Assembly (NCBI GenBank): GCA_036676415.1
Contig: JAKFCX010000029.1
Coordinates: 1 to 64,000, forward strand
Direction of reading: 5' to 3'
From: JAEZDC01 sp036676415
Lineage (GTDB): Bacteria > Bacteroidota > Bacteroidia > Chitinophagales > Chitinophagaceae
DNA length: 64,000 nucleotides
Position numbers and translations under genes: made by a program. Under the pieces are notes generated by a model. That model was not told where the DNA came from. It ran no database searches and worked only from the letters and a program-made list of their open reading frames with translations. Each line of letters begins with the position of its first letter. The first letter of the stretch is position 1. Below, one piece after another: positions 44,922 to 52,804 of this stretch.

Positions 44922-44936
44922 GGCTCCGTAGGAGCC
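44922..44936. repeat. REP palindrome 3
   Basis: GGCTCCGTAGGAGCC, eight bases from the stop of the RAYT remnant. Confidence 0.75.
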
Positions 44937-44943
44937 GTACTAT

Positions 44944-45404
44944 TTATTCAATCCAATCAAACAGATATTTTTCGTTGTATTCAATATTGTATCGCTTAAG
45001 AAATGTTACATACTCTTCTTTAAATGATTTTTGCTTATGATGCTCTGGTTGATGCAATACATAATTCACCACTGTATCAATCTGGCTTTCTGAATAACTA
45101 AAAGCACCAAAGCCCTCCTGGCAGGAAAATTTTCCCGATACAGTTGATGATCGTTGATGAATTTGGTTGATTCGGATTTGACGATCCTGACAAGATCAGA
45201 AATTGCCATATCCGGTTTCATGCTAAGGAAAATATGCAAATGATCTGGCATACAATAAATTGCAAGCAGTTTGTGCTTTTTATTTTGAATTATGCCGGTA
45301 ATGTACTTTTCTACCCTATCATGGATATTTGCTGAAACAATATTTTCTCTGCCTTTTACTGCAAATACAAGCTGAACATATAATTGGGTGTAAGTGTTTG
45401 GCAT
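44944..45404 (-). pseudogene. REP-associated tyrosine transposase (RAYT, Y1/IS200-like), frameshifted
   Basis: Reading begins at ATG 45404 (MPNTYTQLYVQLVFAVKGRE). The HUH motif is intact: MPDHLHIFLS with His55 and His57. After Arg90-Glu91 the frame changes near 45131, where a run of A appears to have lost one base. The next frame then reads FSCQEGFGAFSYSESQID and on to YLFDWIE before a stop at 44944, so the tail with the conserved tyrosine block is present but out of frame. In-frame translation ends early at 45066. The family recognises REP hairpins in DNA; they surround it here. Intact length would be about 153 residues. Confidence 0.9.
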
Positions 45405-45418
45405 AAAAAAGAATGTAT

Positions 45419-45433
45419 GGCTCCTACGGAGCC
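45419..45433. repeat. REP palindrome 4
   Basis: GGCTCCTACGGAGCC, 14 bases upstream of the RAYT start. Confidence 0.75.
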
Positions 45434-45469
45434 TTAACTCAAACAACTACTTTTCCTATTAAGGTAATA

Positions 45470-45480
45470 CTCCTACGGAG
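45470..45480. repeat. REP palindrome 5 (short)
   Basis: CTCCTACGGAG followed by TAAAATTTCTATCTAAA, the mirror image of the trailing motif of the left-side units. Confidence 0.6.
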
Positions 45481-45523
45481 TAAAATTTCTATCTAAATAT
45501 TTTGTTCCTATATATAGCTTGGT

Positions 45524-46108
45524 CTAAAACTCTTCAGTACGTTCTTCCCCACCACTCTCCTCACTTCCAAATTCATCGGCTTCTTCATCTGCTCCTTCAG
45601 TTCCTTCTTCTCCTTCTTCACTGAAACCTTCCATGTTATTCAGATCGTATTTCTCTTCAATCTCATTGAATTTATTACCAAGTAAACTTTTTGTTCCGTA
45701 TTGCTGTGGACCAATTCCTTCTGTTCTGCTCGTGGCAGGATAAATAAGTCGTGGGTTCTCTTCTTTGCTTACATTGATCAGCTCAAGTAAAAAAGTCCAG
45801 TTCTTATCAAAATCATACACAAAAATAAACCGCTGGTTGGTATCTCTTATTTCGCTGCCAATCGTAGTCTGTTCCATCAGCAATGGCTCTGCACGATATT
45901 CTTTATCATACTTTTCTAAACTGATTTCCCTGCCACGTTGCCATGTATCATTACTACGGTAAAAAGTTGCTTTGTGTTTATTATCGAACTCGTATGACTT
46001 CAATATTGCATAATGCAGATCCAGGAAAGACTGGGTATGTTTAATGACTACATCACGGTAAACACTGTCATCTTCTTCGTAATAAGCTCTGAACTTTAGT
46101 ATGGCCAT
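45524..46108 (-). CDS. pRiA4b ORF-3-like family protein with acidic tail
   Basis: A 194-residue protein. The VVIKHTQSFLDLHYAILKSYEFD segment, then RSNDTWQRGREISLEKYD and IGSEIRDTNQRFIFVYDFDKNWTFLLELI, match the plasmid pRiA4b ORF-3 family. The last 45 residues are almost all Glu, Gly, Ser and Asp. The family is widespread, sometimes with mobile DNA, function unknown. Here it lies directly upstream of the transposon remnant and downstream of a CCA-type enzyme. Confidence 0.82.
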   Translation of the reverse strand: MAILKFRAYYEEDDSVYRDVVIKHTQSFLDLHYAILKSYEFDNKHKATFYRSNDTWQRGREISLEKYDKEYRAEPLLMEQTTIGSEIRDTNQRFIFVYDFDKNWTFLLELINVSKEENPRLIYPATSRTEGIGPQQYGTKSLLGNKFNEIEEKYDLNNMEGFSEEGEEGTEGADEEADEFGSEESGGEERTEEF

Positions 46109-46151
46109 TCAAATGTTGGTTTCAGGTTTTGTGTTTTGCCGGCTTCAGCTT

Positions 46152-46196
46152 TTCAATTGAACTTCGTTGCTCCGATAGTTATCGGAGCTCACTTGT
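46152..46196 (-). repeat. dispersed intergenic repeat with palindromic core (R8)
   Basis: Minus strand: ACAAGTGAG, then the palindrome-like CTCCGATA-AC-TATCGGAG, then CAACGAAGTTCAATTGAA. Same arrangement as R2, with a related hairpin core. Confidence 0.7.
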
Positions 46197-46231
46197 CCGT
46201 TACACACATGACTGATCATTTATGTACACCA

Positions 46232-46260
46232 GTACAAGAGTGCGACGCAAGAAAAGTTGA
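46232..46260 (+). repeat. dispersed intergenic repeat (R9)
   Basis: GTACAAGAGTGCGACGCAAG then AAAAGTTGA. It is in the opposite orientation to R8, 35 bases away. Confidence 0.75.
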
Positions 46261-46313
46261 ATAAAACTCAATTGCCGACATCATAAATTTCCACAGGCAT
46301 CGAAAATACAACC

Positions 46314-47726
46314 TTAAACAATTGGTTGCAAGTTGTATTCAGTTGCTTTTTGTATCATCAAATTATAAGCCGCTTCGTAGGTATTAGGAATATCTCCATC
46401 AAGAATAGCTTCTCGTATCGCATCTTTTATTAACCCAACCTGCTTTCCGGGTGAAAGTCCAAAGGTTTGCATGATGATCTCACCAGTGATAGGTGGCTGC
46501 CAGTTACGGATCTTATCACTTTCTTCAACCGCTTCGAGACGTTGCTCCACCAGTTCGAAATTCTGCAGGTAACGCTTAACCTTGAACTTGTTTTTACTGG
46601 TGATGTCAGCCTTGCAAAGCTTCATCAGGTCGTCAATCTCCTCACCAGCATCGAACAATAATCTCCTGATGGCACTATCCGTAATATTTTCTTTTGTTAA
46701 GCTGATCGGCCTTAAATGCAATGCCACTAACTTCTGTACATACCGCATCTTTTCGTTCAGTGGCAGCTTAAGTTTGGTAAATATCCTTGGAACCATTCTT
46801 GCCCCTACCACCTCATGACCATGAAATGTCCATCCGTCTTCCTCGAACTTTTTGGTGGCTGGTTTTCCAATATCATGCAATAAAGCAGCCCAACGAAGCC
46901 AGAGATCATCAGTTACTTCACAGATATTATCGAGCACCTGTAGTGTATGATAGAAATTATCTTTGTGACCCTTTCCATCAATGAATTCTGCACCATACAG
47001 ATCAACCATCTGTGGAAAAATGATATGCAGCAACTTTGTCCTGAACAACAAATCCCAGCCAATAGAAGGTTTTGGGCTGAGCATGATCTTATTCAGCTCT
47101 TCAGTTATTCTCTCCTGCGAAACTATCTTTATTCGCTCTGCATCTGTTTCAATCGCAGCTAATGTTTCAGGAGCTATATCAAAATTGAGTTGAGTGGAAA
47201 AACGAATGGCCCTCATCATTCTCAACGGATCATCACTAAAGGTTTGAAAAGGATCGAGTGGTGTTTTGATGATCTTGTTCTCAATATCTGAAAGACCATT
47301 AAATGGATCAATCAATGATCCATAGTCTTTTTCATTAAGGCTTATGGCTAAAGCGTTAATGGTAAAGTCACGACGATTCTGGTCATCTTCGAGTGTTCCT
47401 GGTAATACTTCAGGTTTGCGACTGTGTTTCTGGTAGCTTTCTTTTCTTGCACCAACAAACTCCACGTCAAAATCGGGCAGTTTGATGTGTGCGGTACCAA
47501 AATTTTTGAAATATGAAACGGTTGGGTTAGAGAAACGTTCGGAGACTTTATGGGCCAGCTCAATTCCATCACCCAGGCAAACAATATCTGCATCGGTAGT
47601 TGAACGACCAATGATTTTATCTCGTACAAAGCCGCCAATGAGGTAACAGGGTAAATCTAATTCCCAAGCAGCATGTGCTATCTTCTTAAAAATGAACAAC
47701 TCCCTATCTGTACAATTGATCTGCAT
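46314..47726 (-). CDS. CCA tRNA nucleotidyltransferase / poly(A) polymerase family with HD domain
   Basis: A 470-residue protein. The nucleotidyltransferase head has GGFVRDKIIG and DADIVCLGDG (metal-binding Asp pair), then DDQNRRDFTINALA and DDPLRMMRAIRFS. An HD domain follows (LLHDIGKPATKKF). This matches bacterial CCA-adding enzymes that have an HD phosphohydrolase domain, which complete or repair the tRNA 3' end. The alternative is a poly(A) polymerase, but the short N-terminus fits CCA better. Start at 47726. Confidence 0.9.
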   Translation of the reverse strand: MQINCTDRELFIFKKIAHAAWELDLPCYLIGGFVRDKIIGRSTTDADIVCLGDGIELAHKVSERFSNPTVSYFKNFGTAHIKLPDFDVEFVGARKESYQKHSRKPEVLPGTLEDDQNRRDFTINALAISLNEKDYGSLIDPFNGLSDIENKIIKTPLDPFQTFSDDPLRMMRAIRFSTQLNFDIAPETLAAIETDAERIKIVSQERITEELNKIMLSPKPSIGWDLLFRTKLLHIIFPQMVDLYGAEFIDGKGHKDNFYHTLQVLDNICEVTDDLWLRWAALLHDIGKPATKKFEEDGWTFHGHEVVGARMVPRIFTKLKLPLNEKMRYVQKLVALHLRPISLTKENITDSAIRRLLFDAGEEIDDLMKLCKADITSKNKFKVKRYLQNFELVEQRLEAVEESDKIRNWQPPITGEIIMQTFGLSPGKQVGLIKDAIREAILDGDIPNTYEAAYNLMIQKATEYNLQPIV

Positions 47727-47756
47727 TGCAGCAAAGATAGGGCTCGGAAAAAAAGT

Positions 47757-47978
47757 CTATTCAAACTCGAGTTCATTCCGATTTCTGTCCCAATCCAGCA
47801 GCTTGGAAGTAAAATTCTTGAACCGCTTACCAGAAAAAAGACTTTCTCTTTCTGGCCTTGCAGCTTCTGCCGGTTCTCTTTCAGAAGAGATTGCGTGTTT
47901 GTCGATGCCCAAATGCATAATGGCCCTGATAAAAGAGCCCATTTTTTCAGAAGGAACATCCAGTATAACCCTGGCCAT
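47757..47978 (-). CDS. small conserved hypothetical protein
   Basis: Start at ATG 47978 gives 73 residues, MARVILDVPSEKMGSFIRAI and onward, basic in the middle (EREPAEAARPERESL, GKRFKNF). The pattern VILDVPSEKM and LGIDKHAIS looks like a small alpha/beta protein seen in Bacteroidota; no name is known to me. The upstream extension to 48008 is disfavoured. Located between tsaC and the CCA-type enzyme. Confidence 0.6.
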   Translation of the reverse strand: MARVILDVPSEKMGSFIRAIMHLGIDKHAISSEREPAEAARPERESLFSGKRFKNFTSKLLDWDRNRNELEFE

Positions 47979-48116
47979 ATAAAATGATTTAGATGAGTAC
48001 AGGCACAATTACTTTTCCAGAACGGATCTATGCCAATTAAAGTTTTACTGCTTAAGCTTTTGCATTATGCAATCAGCTGAATTTCAGTCTACTGAAGTTC
48101 TCCACACGTTTCCACA

Positions 48117-48689
48117 TCAGGGTCGTATAATTGTGAATTTCTCCTTTCCACCCCATTTTACAATGCTGGAAGGCTCGGCTGGTGTAGTGTCATTGCGACG
48201 ATGTTCCACAACAAAATCTACATTTTCAAGTATTTCCGGAGAGATATTGGCAAAAAAAGCAGGTGCAGGCTGGCCGCTAACATTTGCCGAAGTGCTGAGT
48301 ATCGGCTTTCGAAAACGCTTTATAAGCTGGCGGCAAAACTCATCTTTCACGATTCTGATTGCAACGCTTCCATCTTCTGCAATTGCATTATCGGCCAGGC
48401 CAATTGCATGTTCGTAAATTACAGTGGTAGGCTTTGTTGTTTGATTGAGATAATTGAAAACTTCCAGGTCAGGTGTAGCTGTATATTTTAGAATATCGGT
48501 CTCATCAGTAACAAGAACGACAAAGCTTTTATTTTGCGGACGATGTTTGACCTGAATCACTTTTTCAACTGCTGCTGCATTTGTTGCATCACACCCGATA
48601 CCCCAGATCGTGTCAGTAGGATAAAGAATCGTTCCTCCATTTTTTAAAACAGAAAGGCATTGTTCAATATCGTTAGAAAAATCGTTCAT
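48117..48689 (-). CDS. tsaC: threonylcarbamoyl-AMP synthase (YrdC/Sua5 family)
   Basis: A 190-residue YrdC domain protein that makes threonylcarbamoyl-AMP, the first step of the tRNA t6A37 modification. Motifs: ILYPTDTIWGIGCDATN (substrate P-loop-like), KHRPQNKSFVVLV and STSANVSGQPAPA. It lacks the Sua5 C-terminal extension, so it is the short TsaC type. Single gene. Confidence 0.93.
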   Translation of the reverse strand: MNDFSNDIEQCLSVLKNGGTILYPTDTIWGIGCDATNAAAVEKVIQVKHRPQNKSFVVLVTDETDILKYTATPDLEVFNYLNQTTKPTTVIYEHAIGLADNAIAEDGSVAIRIVKDEFCRQLIKRFRKPILSTSANVSGQPAPAFFANISPEILENVDFVVEHRRNDTTPAEPSSIVKWGGKEKFTIIRP

Positions 48690-48717
48690 GGTTATATCTC
48701 AAACATACAAATTAGCA

Positions 48718-49860
48718 TCATACATGCAGCAGTTTCTTGTAGACATTCATGACCGAGGTTGCAGTTTTTTTTGCAGTAAAATCTTCGGCAATCATTCTAC
48801 CCTTTTCTATCATTGACTGTCGAAGTTGATTATTTCGTTCCAGTGTAAGGAGTGCTTTAGCTATATTGGCAGGGTCAGATGGATCAACATACAAAGCAGC
48901 ATCTTTACCGATTTCCGGCAGGCTTGAAGTATTGGAGGTGATAACAGGTAGTCCTGAAGCAAAAGCTTCGATCAAAGGAATACCAAATCCCTCCAAAAAA
49001 CTTGGATAGACTAAACCGAAAGCCATTTGATAAAATGCAGGAATATCTTTTGCCTGCTGAAATGATATCGATTTCTTAGCAGCATCGGTATATGAAATAA
49101 ATTTTACGCTACCAGTAAGATCATTCGCATTTACGTAATCCCGTACTGTTTCAAGGTATTCTCTTCCCTCGCCAATTACTATCAAAGGAATTTTTGACTG
49201 ATCTTTGTTCAGGTTCAGGGCTTCACAGATATGCAACAGGTTTTTCCGTTCAATCACAGATCCTACATACAACCAGAATTGCTGAGGTAAATCAAACTGT
49301 TGTCTTAATTCAGCTTTTCGTTTCTCTGTAACTTTTTCAAAGAAGAGATCATTGCAAGTTTGATAACATACATTGATCTTTTCATTTGCAATGCCATAAT
49401 ATTTGATGAGCTGAGTAGTTGTGTATTGACTGATTGAAATTATTTCATCAGCAGTGTCACAAGCTTTTGGTGTGATGGACCGATAATACTCCACATCTGC
49501 TGGAGAATAAAGGTCAGGATGTGTTTCAAAGAAAAGATCATGTACGGTCACCACTTTCTTTACATTATCAATCGTTGGCAAGCCATGATCCAATCCATGA
49601 AAAATGTCTAATTGCTCCCCGGTAATAGATGAAAGAAGTGTTTGATTTGACAACCATTGATAATATGGAACTTCATGTCCCAATTCAACTACCTTCAAAT
49701 TTCGAAATGAAGGTTGATATAATTCCGTACGCTTGTCGGTGAACAAAACTAATTCTGCATCAGGATAGAATGTTGCAATGCTGTTGATGAGGTTACGACT
49801 ATAGTGAGCTACACCTGTTTTATAATGAAAGGCGAAATATGCATCAAAACCGATCTTCAT
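48718..49860 (-). CDS. glycosyltransferase family 4 (GT-B)
   Basis: A 380-residue glycosyltransferase. The C-terminal nucleotide-sugar half has FWLYVGSVIERKNLLHICEA, then the GLVYPSFLEGFGIPLIEAFA motif with the catalytic Glu pair and GLPVITSNTSSLPEIGKDAA. It transfers a sugar from a nucleotide donor, probably for LPS or exopolysaccharide. It follows the family 9 transferase (four-base overlap at its start), so the two probably act on the same glycan. Confidence 0.9.
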   Translation of the reverse strand: MKIGFDAYFAFHYKTGVAHYSRNLINSIATFYPDAELVLFTDKRTELYQPSFRNLKVVELGHEVPYYQWLSNQTLLSSITGEQLDIFHGLDHGLPTIDNVKKVVTVHDLFFETHPDLYSPADVEYYRSITPKACDTADEIISISQYTTTQLIKYYGIANEKINVCYQTCNDLFFEKVTEKRKAELRQQFDLPQQFWLYVGSVIERKNLLHICEALNLNKDQSKIPLIVIGEGREYLETVRDYVNANDLTGSVKFISYTDAAKKSISFQQAKDIPAFYQMAFGLVYPSFLEGFGIPLIEAFASGLPVITSNTSSLPEIGKDAALYVDPSDPANIAKALLTLERNNQLRQSMIEKGRMIAEDFTAKKTATSVMNVYKKLLHV

Positions 49861-50837
49861 GCTCCTGCCATTTTTAAAACAGCGCCGATAACAGTTTCAT
49901 TTTCGAGGTCAGTTAAACAGGGAGGAGCAATGCCAAACTTGCATTCATTTCTTCTGCAGGGCTCACATGAAAGTTTACCCAGACGTATTGTTTGCGATGC
50001 TGCTTTATAGTAAGGTCCTGTTTCATTTTCATTTCCTGCACCAAATAAAACAACCACTGGTAATCCTGTAGCATTTGCAAGATGAGCAGGACCGGAATCG
50101 CTGCTGAGCATTGTTTTTGACCTGCTGAATAATTCCACCAACTGAACCAATGAAGTTTTGCCTGCAACATTATTCACACGATCCGGCATTTGTAATCCGG
50201 CAACTACTTCATTGGTGAAAGCAACATCTTTTGGACCGCCAATGAGTGTAATTGTTTCACTGGTCTTATTCAACAGTTGATCTATCAACTCAATTGCTTT
50301 TTGTTTTGGAATTCTTCTTGATAATGCTTCTGAATGAATATTTACAATAATCCCATTTCTTTCAGGAGAAATATTTTTCAATTGTAATACAGGAGAATGA
50401 TCTGTTTTTTTATCAATAAACTTTTCAAGCAATTGGAGATACTGGACTACTCGATGAAATTGGTTATCTCTTTGGTAACTGTTGGTGAGCAGGAAATTTC
50501 TTCCTTCATTTTTGTAACCGATCCTTTGTTTTGCACCGGAAGCCCAACCCATGAAAGCTGAAGAAAATGAATCCGGTAAACAAAAGAAAAGATCGAAGTT
50601 GTCTACAGAACGTATTTTTCTTCCGAAGCAATACAAACCCGTAATACCTTTGTATTCGTCTTTACTGAAGATAAATTGGTGTTTCGTTGAAGGAAAATAT
50701 TCCAGTAGTCCATCCAATCCTTTTTTTGCGATCACACTTATCGCTGCATCGGGATATTGTTGCTGTACGGCACGAACAAAATAGATGCTCATGACCATAT
50801 CGCCAAGCCAGTTTGGTAATCGGATGAGGATGTTCAT
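49857..50837 (-). CDS. glycosyltransferase family 9 (lipopolysaccharide heptosyltransferase-like)
   Basis: From ATG 50837 a 326-residue GT9 protein: NILIRLPNWLGDMVMSIYFV at the N-terminus, the ADP-heptose region (ETITLIGGPKDVAFTN, MLSSDSGPAHLANATGLPVVVLFG) and a closing cysteine cluster (LSCEPCRRNECKF). It resembles WaaF-type heptosyltransferases that extend the LPS inner core. First gene of a two-gene operon with the GT4 gene. The extension to 50873 would run into the dispersed repeat R10 and is rejected. Confidence 0.88.
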   Translation of the reverse strand: MNILIRLPNWLGDMVMSIYFVRAVQQQYPDAAISVIAKKGLDGLLEYFPSTKHQFIFSKDEYKGITGLYCFGRKIRSVDNFDLFFCLPDSFSSAFMGWASGAKQRIGYKNEGRNFLLTNSYQRDNQFHRVVQYLQLLEKFIDKKTDHSPVLQLKNISPERNGIIVNIHSEALSRRIPKQKAIELIDQLLNKTSETITLIGGPKDVAFTNEVVAGLQMPDRVNNVAGKTSLVQLVELFSRSKTMLSSDSGPAHLANATGLPVVVLFGAGNENETGPYYKAASQTIRLGKLSCEPCRRNECKFGIAPPCLTDLENETVIGAVLKMAGA

Positions 50838-50867
50838 TAATGGCAAAGTAAAAGCATTGTACAGAAC

Positions 50868-50900
50868 GTACAAGTGAGTGACACAACGAAGTTCAATTGA
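50868..50900 (+). repeat. dispersed intergenic repeat (R10)
   Basis: GTACAAGTGAGTGACACAAC followed by GAAGTTCAATTGA. This is the most complete copy of the second core type and shows the whole consensus from GTACAAG to CAATTGA. Confidence 0.8.
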
Positions 50901-50942
50901 AACCTTTTGGCTGGCTTACAATAAAATAGTGATAACATAAAG

Positions 50943-50975
50943 AGGTTTGCCAACAATCAATACGTTGGCAAACCT
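50943..50975. terminator. hairpin after the OsmC gene, probable terminator
   Basis: AGGTTTGCCAAC (50943-50954) pairs perfectly with GTTGGCAAACCT (50964-50975) around nine bases. It is eight bases past the stop of the minus-strand OsmC gene; the following T-rich tract is short. Confidence 0.75.
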
Positions 50976-50982
50976 TCTAAAA

Positions 50983-51399
50983 TTAATTACTCAACTGAGC
51001 ATCCAATGTAATATCGGTATTCAGTAATTGGCTGATCGGGCAATTTACTTTTGCATCTTCCGCACACTCATTAAATTTCTGCTGGTCAATACCAGGTACA
51101 TTGGCTTTTACTTCAAGTTTAGAGCCGGTGATCTTGCCACTATCCAATGTGATACCGCAAGTAACATCAAGACTTGTTGGTGTAAATCCTGCTGCACCTA
51201 AAACAAAGCTGAGCTTCATTGCAAAACATCCTGCATGAGCTGCAGCGATCAATTCTTCAGGATTTGTTCCTACACCATCCTCAAAACGTGTTTTATAAGA
51301 ATACTGTGCATTGCTTAAAGCTGTACTTTGAGTGGAAACTGTACCGGTTCCTTCTTTTCCTGAACCATTCCATACTGCAGTTGCTGAACGTGTTGGCAT
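50983..51399 (-). CDS. OsmC family peroxiredoxin
   Basis: A 138-residue OsmC-type thiol peroxidase. Redox cysteines lie in AAHAGCFAMKLS (residue about 57) and DAKVNCPISQLL (about 121); NPEELIAAAHAG is the family signature. It reduces organic hydroperoxides. Cytoplasmic. Divergent from csaA, 35 bases apart. Confidence 0.93.
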   Translation of the reverse strand: MPTRSATAVWNGSGKEGTGTVSTQSTALSNAQYSYKTRFEDGVGTNPEELIAAAHAGCFAMKLSFVLGAAGFTPTSLDVTCGITLDSGKITGSKLEVKANVPGIDQQKFNECAEDAKVNCPISQLLNTDITLDAQLSN

Positions 51400-51434
51400 A
51401 AATTGATTTTTATTTGTATTTAAAAGATATTGTT

Positions 51435-51764
51435 ATGATCACCTGGGATGATTTTGCAAAAATAGACATACGCTGCGGAACAATCGTTGAAGTTAAAGAT
51501 TTTCCTAATGCAAGAAAGCCTGCTTACCAGTTGAGTATTGATTTCGGCTCGGAAGGCATTAAACAATCATCGGCCCAGATCACCAAACATTATACAACGG
51601 AAATGCTAATGGGAAAACAGGTGCTGGCCGTTGTGAATTTTCCAAAGAAACAGATAGCAAATTTTTTTAGTGAATGTCTTGTATTGGGTGTGTACGATGA
51701 AAATAACGATGTAATTTTATTGCAACCTGAAAGATCGGTGAAGAATGGACAAAGAGTGGGATAA
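51435..51764 (+). CDS. csaA: CsaA-like tRNA-binding domain protein
   Basis: From ATG 51435 a 109-residue OB-fold (tRNA_bind) protein: FAKIDIRCGTIVEVKDFPNA, then SSAQITKHYT, and the CsaA-like end NFPKKQIANFFSECLVLGV with ILLQPERSVKNGQRV. CsaA is a proposed export chaperone and binds tRNA in vitro. The sequence contains the EMAP/Trbp111 core only. Upstream in-frame codons to 51414 lack a start that fits the family. Confidence 0.9.
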   Translation: MITWDDFAKIDIRCGTIVEVKDFPNARKPAYQLSIDFGSEGIKQSSAQITKHYTTEMLMGKQVLAVVNFPKKQIANFFSECLVLGVYDENNDVILLQPERSVKNGQRVG

Positions 51765-51804
51765 ACCAAGTCATTGAGTCAGCAAGTCGTTTAAGTGAAT
51801 GACT

Positions 51805-51818
51805 ATTGACCAGTGACC
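51805..51818. repeat. two heptamer units TTGACCA/GTGACCA
   Basis: TTGACCAGTGACCA between csaA and ogt; the same unit forms the long array at 55795. Confidence 0.5.
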
Positions 51819-51830
51819 AAATAACTAACC

Positions 51831-52322
51831 ATGTTATATTATACATACTACGAAAGTCCTGTTGGCTTATTGAAGATCGGTGCTACGGAACAGTACATTG
51901 CTGAATTGAGTTTTGTTGATAAGAAAGACCAGATCACTTATGGCGAACCTGGTGTGAGTGATGTGATACATCAATGTACAGAACAGCTGATCGAATTCTT
52001 CAATGGTGAAAGAAGAAAATTCTCTGTTCCTGTTTTCCAGCATGGAACAGAATTCCAGACAAGGGTATGGAATGAATTACTGGGAATTCCTTTTGGAAAG
52101 ACCATCAATTATCTGGATCTCTCGAAAAAAATAGGTGATCCTAAAGCGATAAGAGCAGCAGCATCTACCAATGGAAAAAACAAGATCGCTATAATTGTTC
52201 CATGCCACAGGGTGATTGGAAGTGACAGAAGTCTTGTTGGATATGCAGGTGGTTTATGGCGAAAAAAATGGCTACTTGATCATGAATTTAAAATAGCACA
52301 TGGGGTTCAGACGCTTTTTTAA
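51831..52322 (+). CDS. ogt: methylated-DNA--protein-cysteine methyltransferase
   Basis: A 163-residue O6-alkylguanine-DNA alkyltransferase. The acceptor is Cys125 in IIVPCHRVIG; the helix-turn-helix TRVWNELLGIPFGKTINYLD and the RAAASTNGKN finger are present. It repairs O6-methylguanine in a suicide reaction. Single gene, 66 bases after csaA. Confidence 0.96.
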   Translation: MLYYTYYESPVGLLKIGATEQYIAELSFVDKKDQITYGEPGVSDVIHQCTEQLIEFFNGERRKFSVPVFQHGTEFQTRVWNELLGIPFGKTINYLDLSKKIGDPKAIRAAASTNGKNKIAIIVPCHRVIGSDRSLVGYAGGLWRKKWLLDHEFKIAHGVQTLF

Positions 52323-52397
52323 TGATGAACATATTATAATAATTACTCCCCTACTCATCTCTCGCATAACAAAAATTTATATATAGTGTCGATCAGT

Positions 52398-52453
52398 ATT
52401 GTGATTTCAGTGTAATATTTATCGCATTGTGATTTACGACAACGTGGTTTCAG
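52398..52453 (+). promoter_or_regulatory. direct repeats upstream of the XRE regulator, possible operator
   Basis: ATTGTGATTTCAG (52398-52410), CATTGTGATTTAC (52425-52437) and ACGTGGTTTCAG (near 52442-52453) are three related units. They precede a -7 like GATATTTG (52464-52471) and a DNA-binding gene, so autoregulation is plausible. Confidence 0.35.
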
Positions 52454-52492
52454 ATATGTTAGTGATATTTGAAGGGCAGACAACATACCCAC

Positions 52493-52723
52493 ATGACTGA
52501 AACACAATTTCTTGAAAGGCTCGGTGGCCGTATCAGAGAATTAAGAACCAATAAAGGTCTCTCATTAAGTGAACTGGCACATATGTGTGAATTTGAGAAA
52601 GCCAGTTTATCGAGAATAGAACTCGGCAAAACAAACACTACTGTGCTTACACTTCGCAAAATTTGTAAAGCTTTAAATATTGATGTGAGTGATCTTTTCG
52701 AGTTAAACAAAATTTCTCGTTAG
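52493..52723 (+). CDS. XRE-family helix-turn-helix regulator
   Basis: Start at ATG 52493, giving 76 residues: an N-terminal ERLGGRIRELRTNKGLSLSE, the recognition helices LAHMCEFEKASLSRIELGK and then TTVLTLRKICKALNIDVSDLF. A small single-domain Cro/CI-like repressor. The frame upstream to 52469 is rejected because a -7 box (52464-52471) overlaps it. No partner toxin or phage gene is beside it. Confidence 0.88.
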   Translation: MTETQFLERLGGRIRELRTNKGLSLSELAHMCEFEKASLSRIELGKTNTTVLTLRKICKALNIDVSDLFELNKISR

Positions 52724-52775
52724 CCTGTTCCACTGTTCACTTTTCCTATATTCCTTTCGGTTTGCCTGCATGTAG

Positions 52776-52783
52776 TATATTTG
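52776..52783 (+). promoter_or_regulatory. -7 promoter box of the PNP gene
   Basis: TATATTTG, a perfect TAnnTTTG, 21 bases before the ATG at 52805. The -33 element is unclear. Confidence 0.45.
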
Positions 52784-52804
52784 CCGTCTTAAAAGCACTA
52801 CTAC

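Larger units (their letters stand above)
44823..45480. mobile_element. REP-associated transposase element with REP hairpins
   Basis: The frameshifted RAYT gene is flanked by three REP-like palindromes on one side (44823-44836, 44873-44887, 44922-44936) and two on the other (45419-45433, 45470-45480). Several units continue into a TAGAAATT motif. REP sequences with a RAYT gene in between are the known arrangement of this class of transposase. Confidence 0.8.

Noticed and set aside
47678..47959. Overlapping open frames on both strands near 47.7-48.0 kb
   Set aside because: Only the 73-residue frame ending at 47757 looks like a conserved protein; the others overlap it and lack recognizable features.
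52493..52723. Prophage repressor or toxin-antitoxin member
   Set aside because: No phage genes and no second small gene adjoining it.
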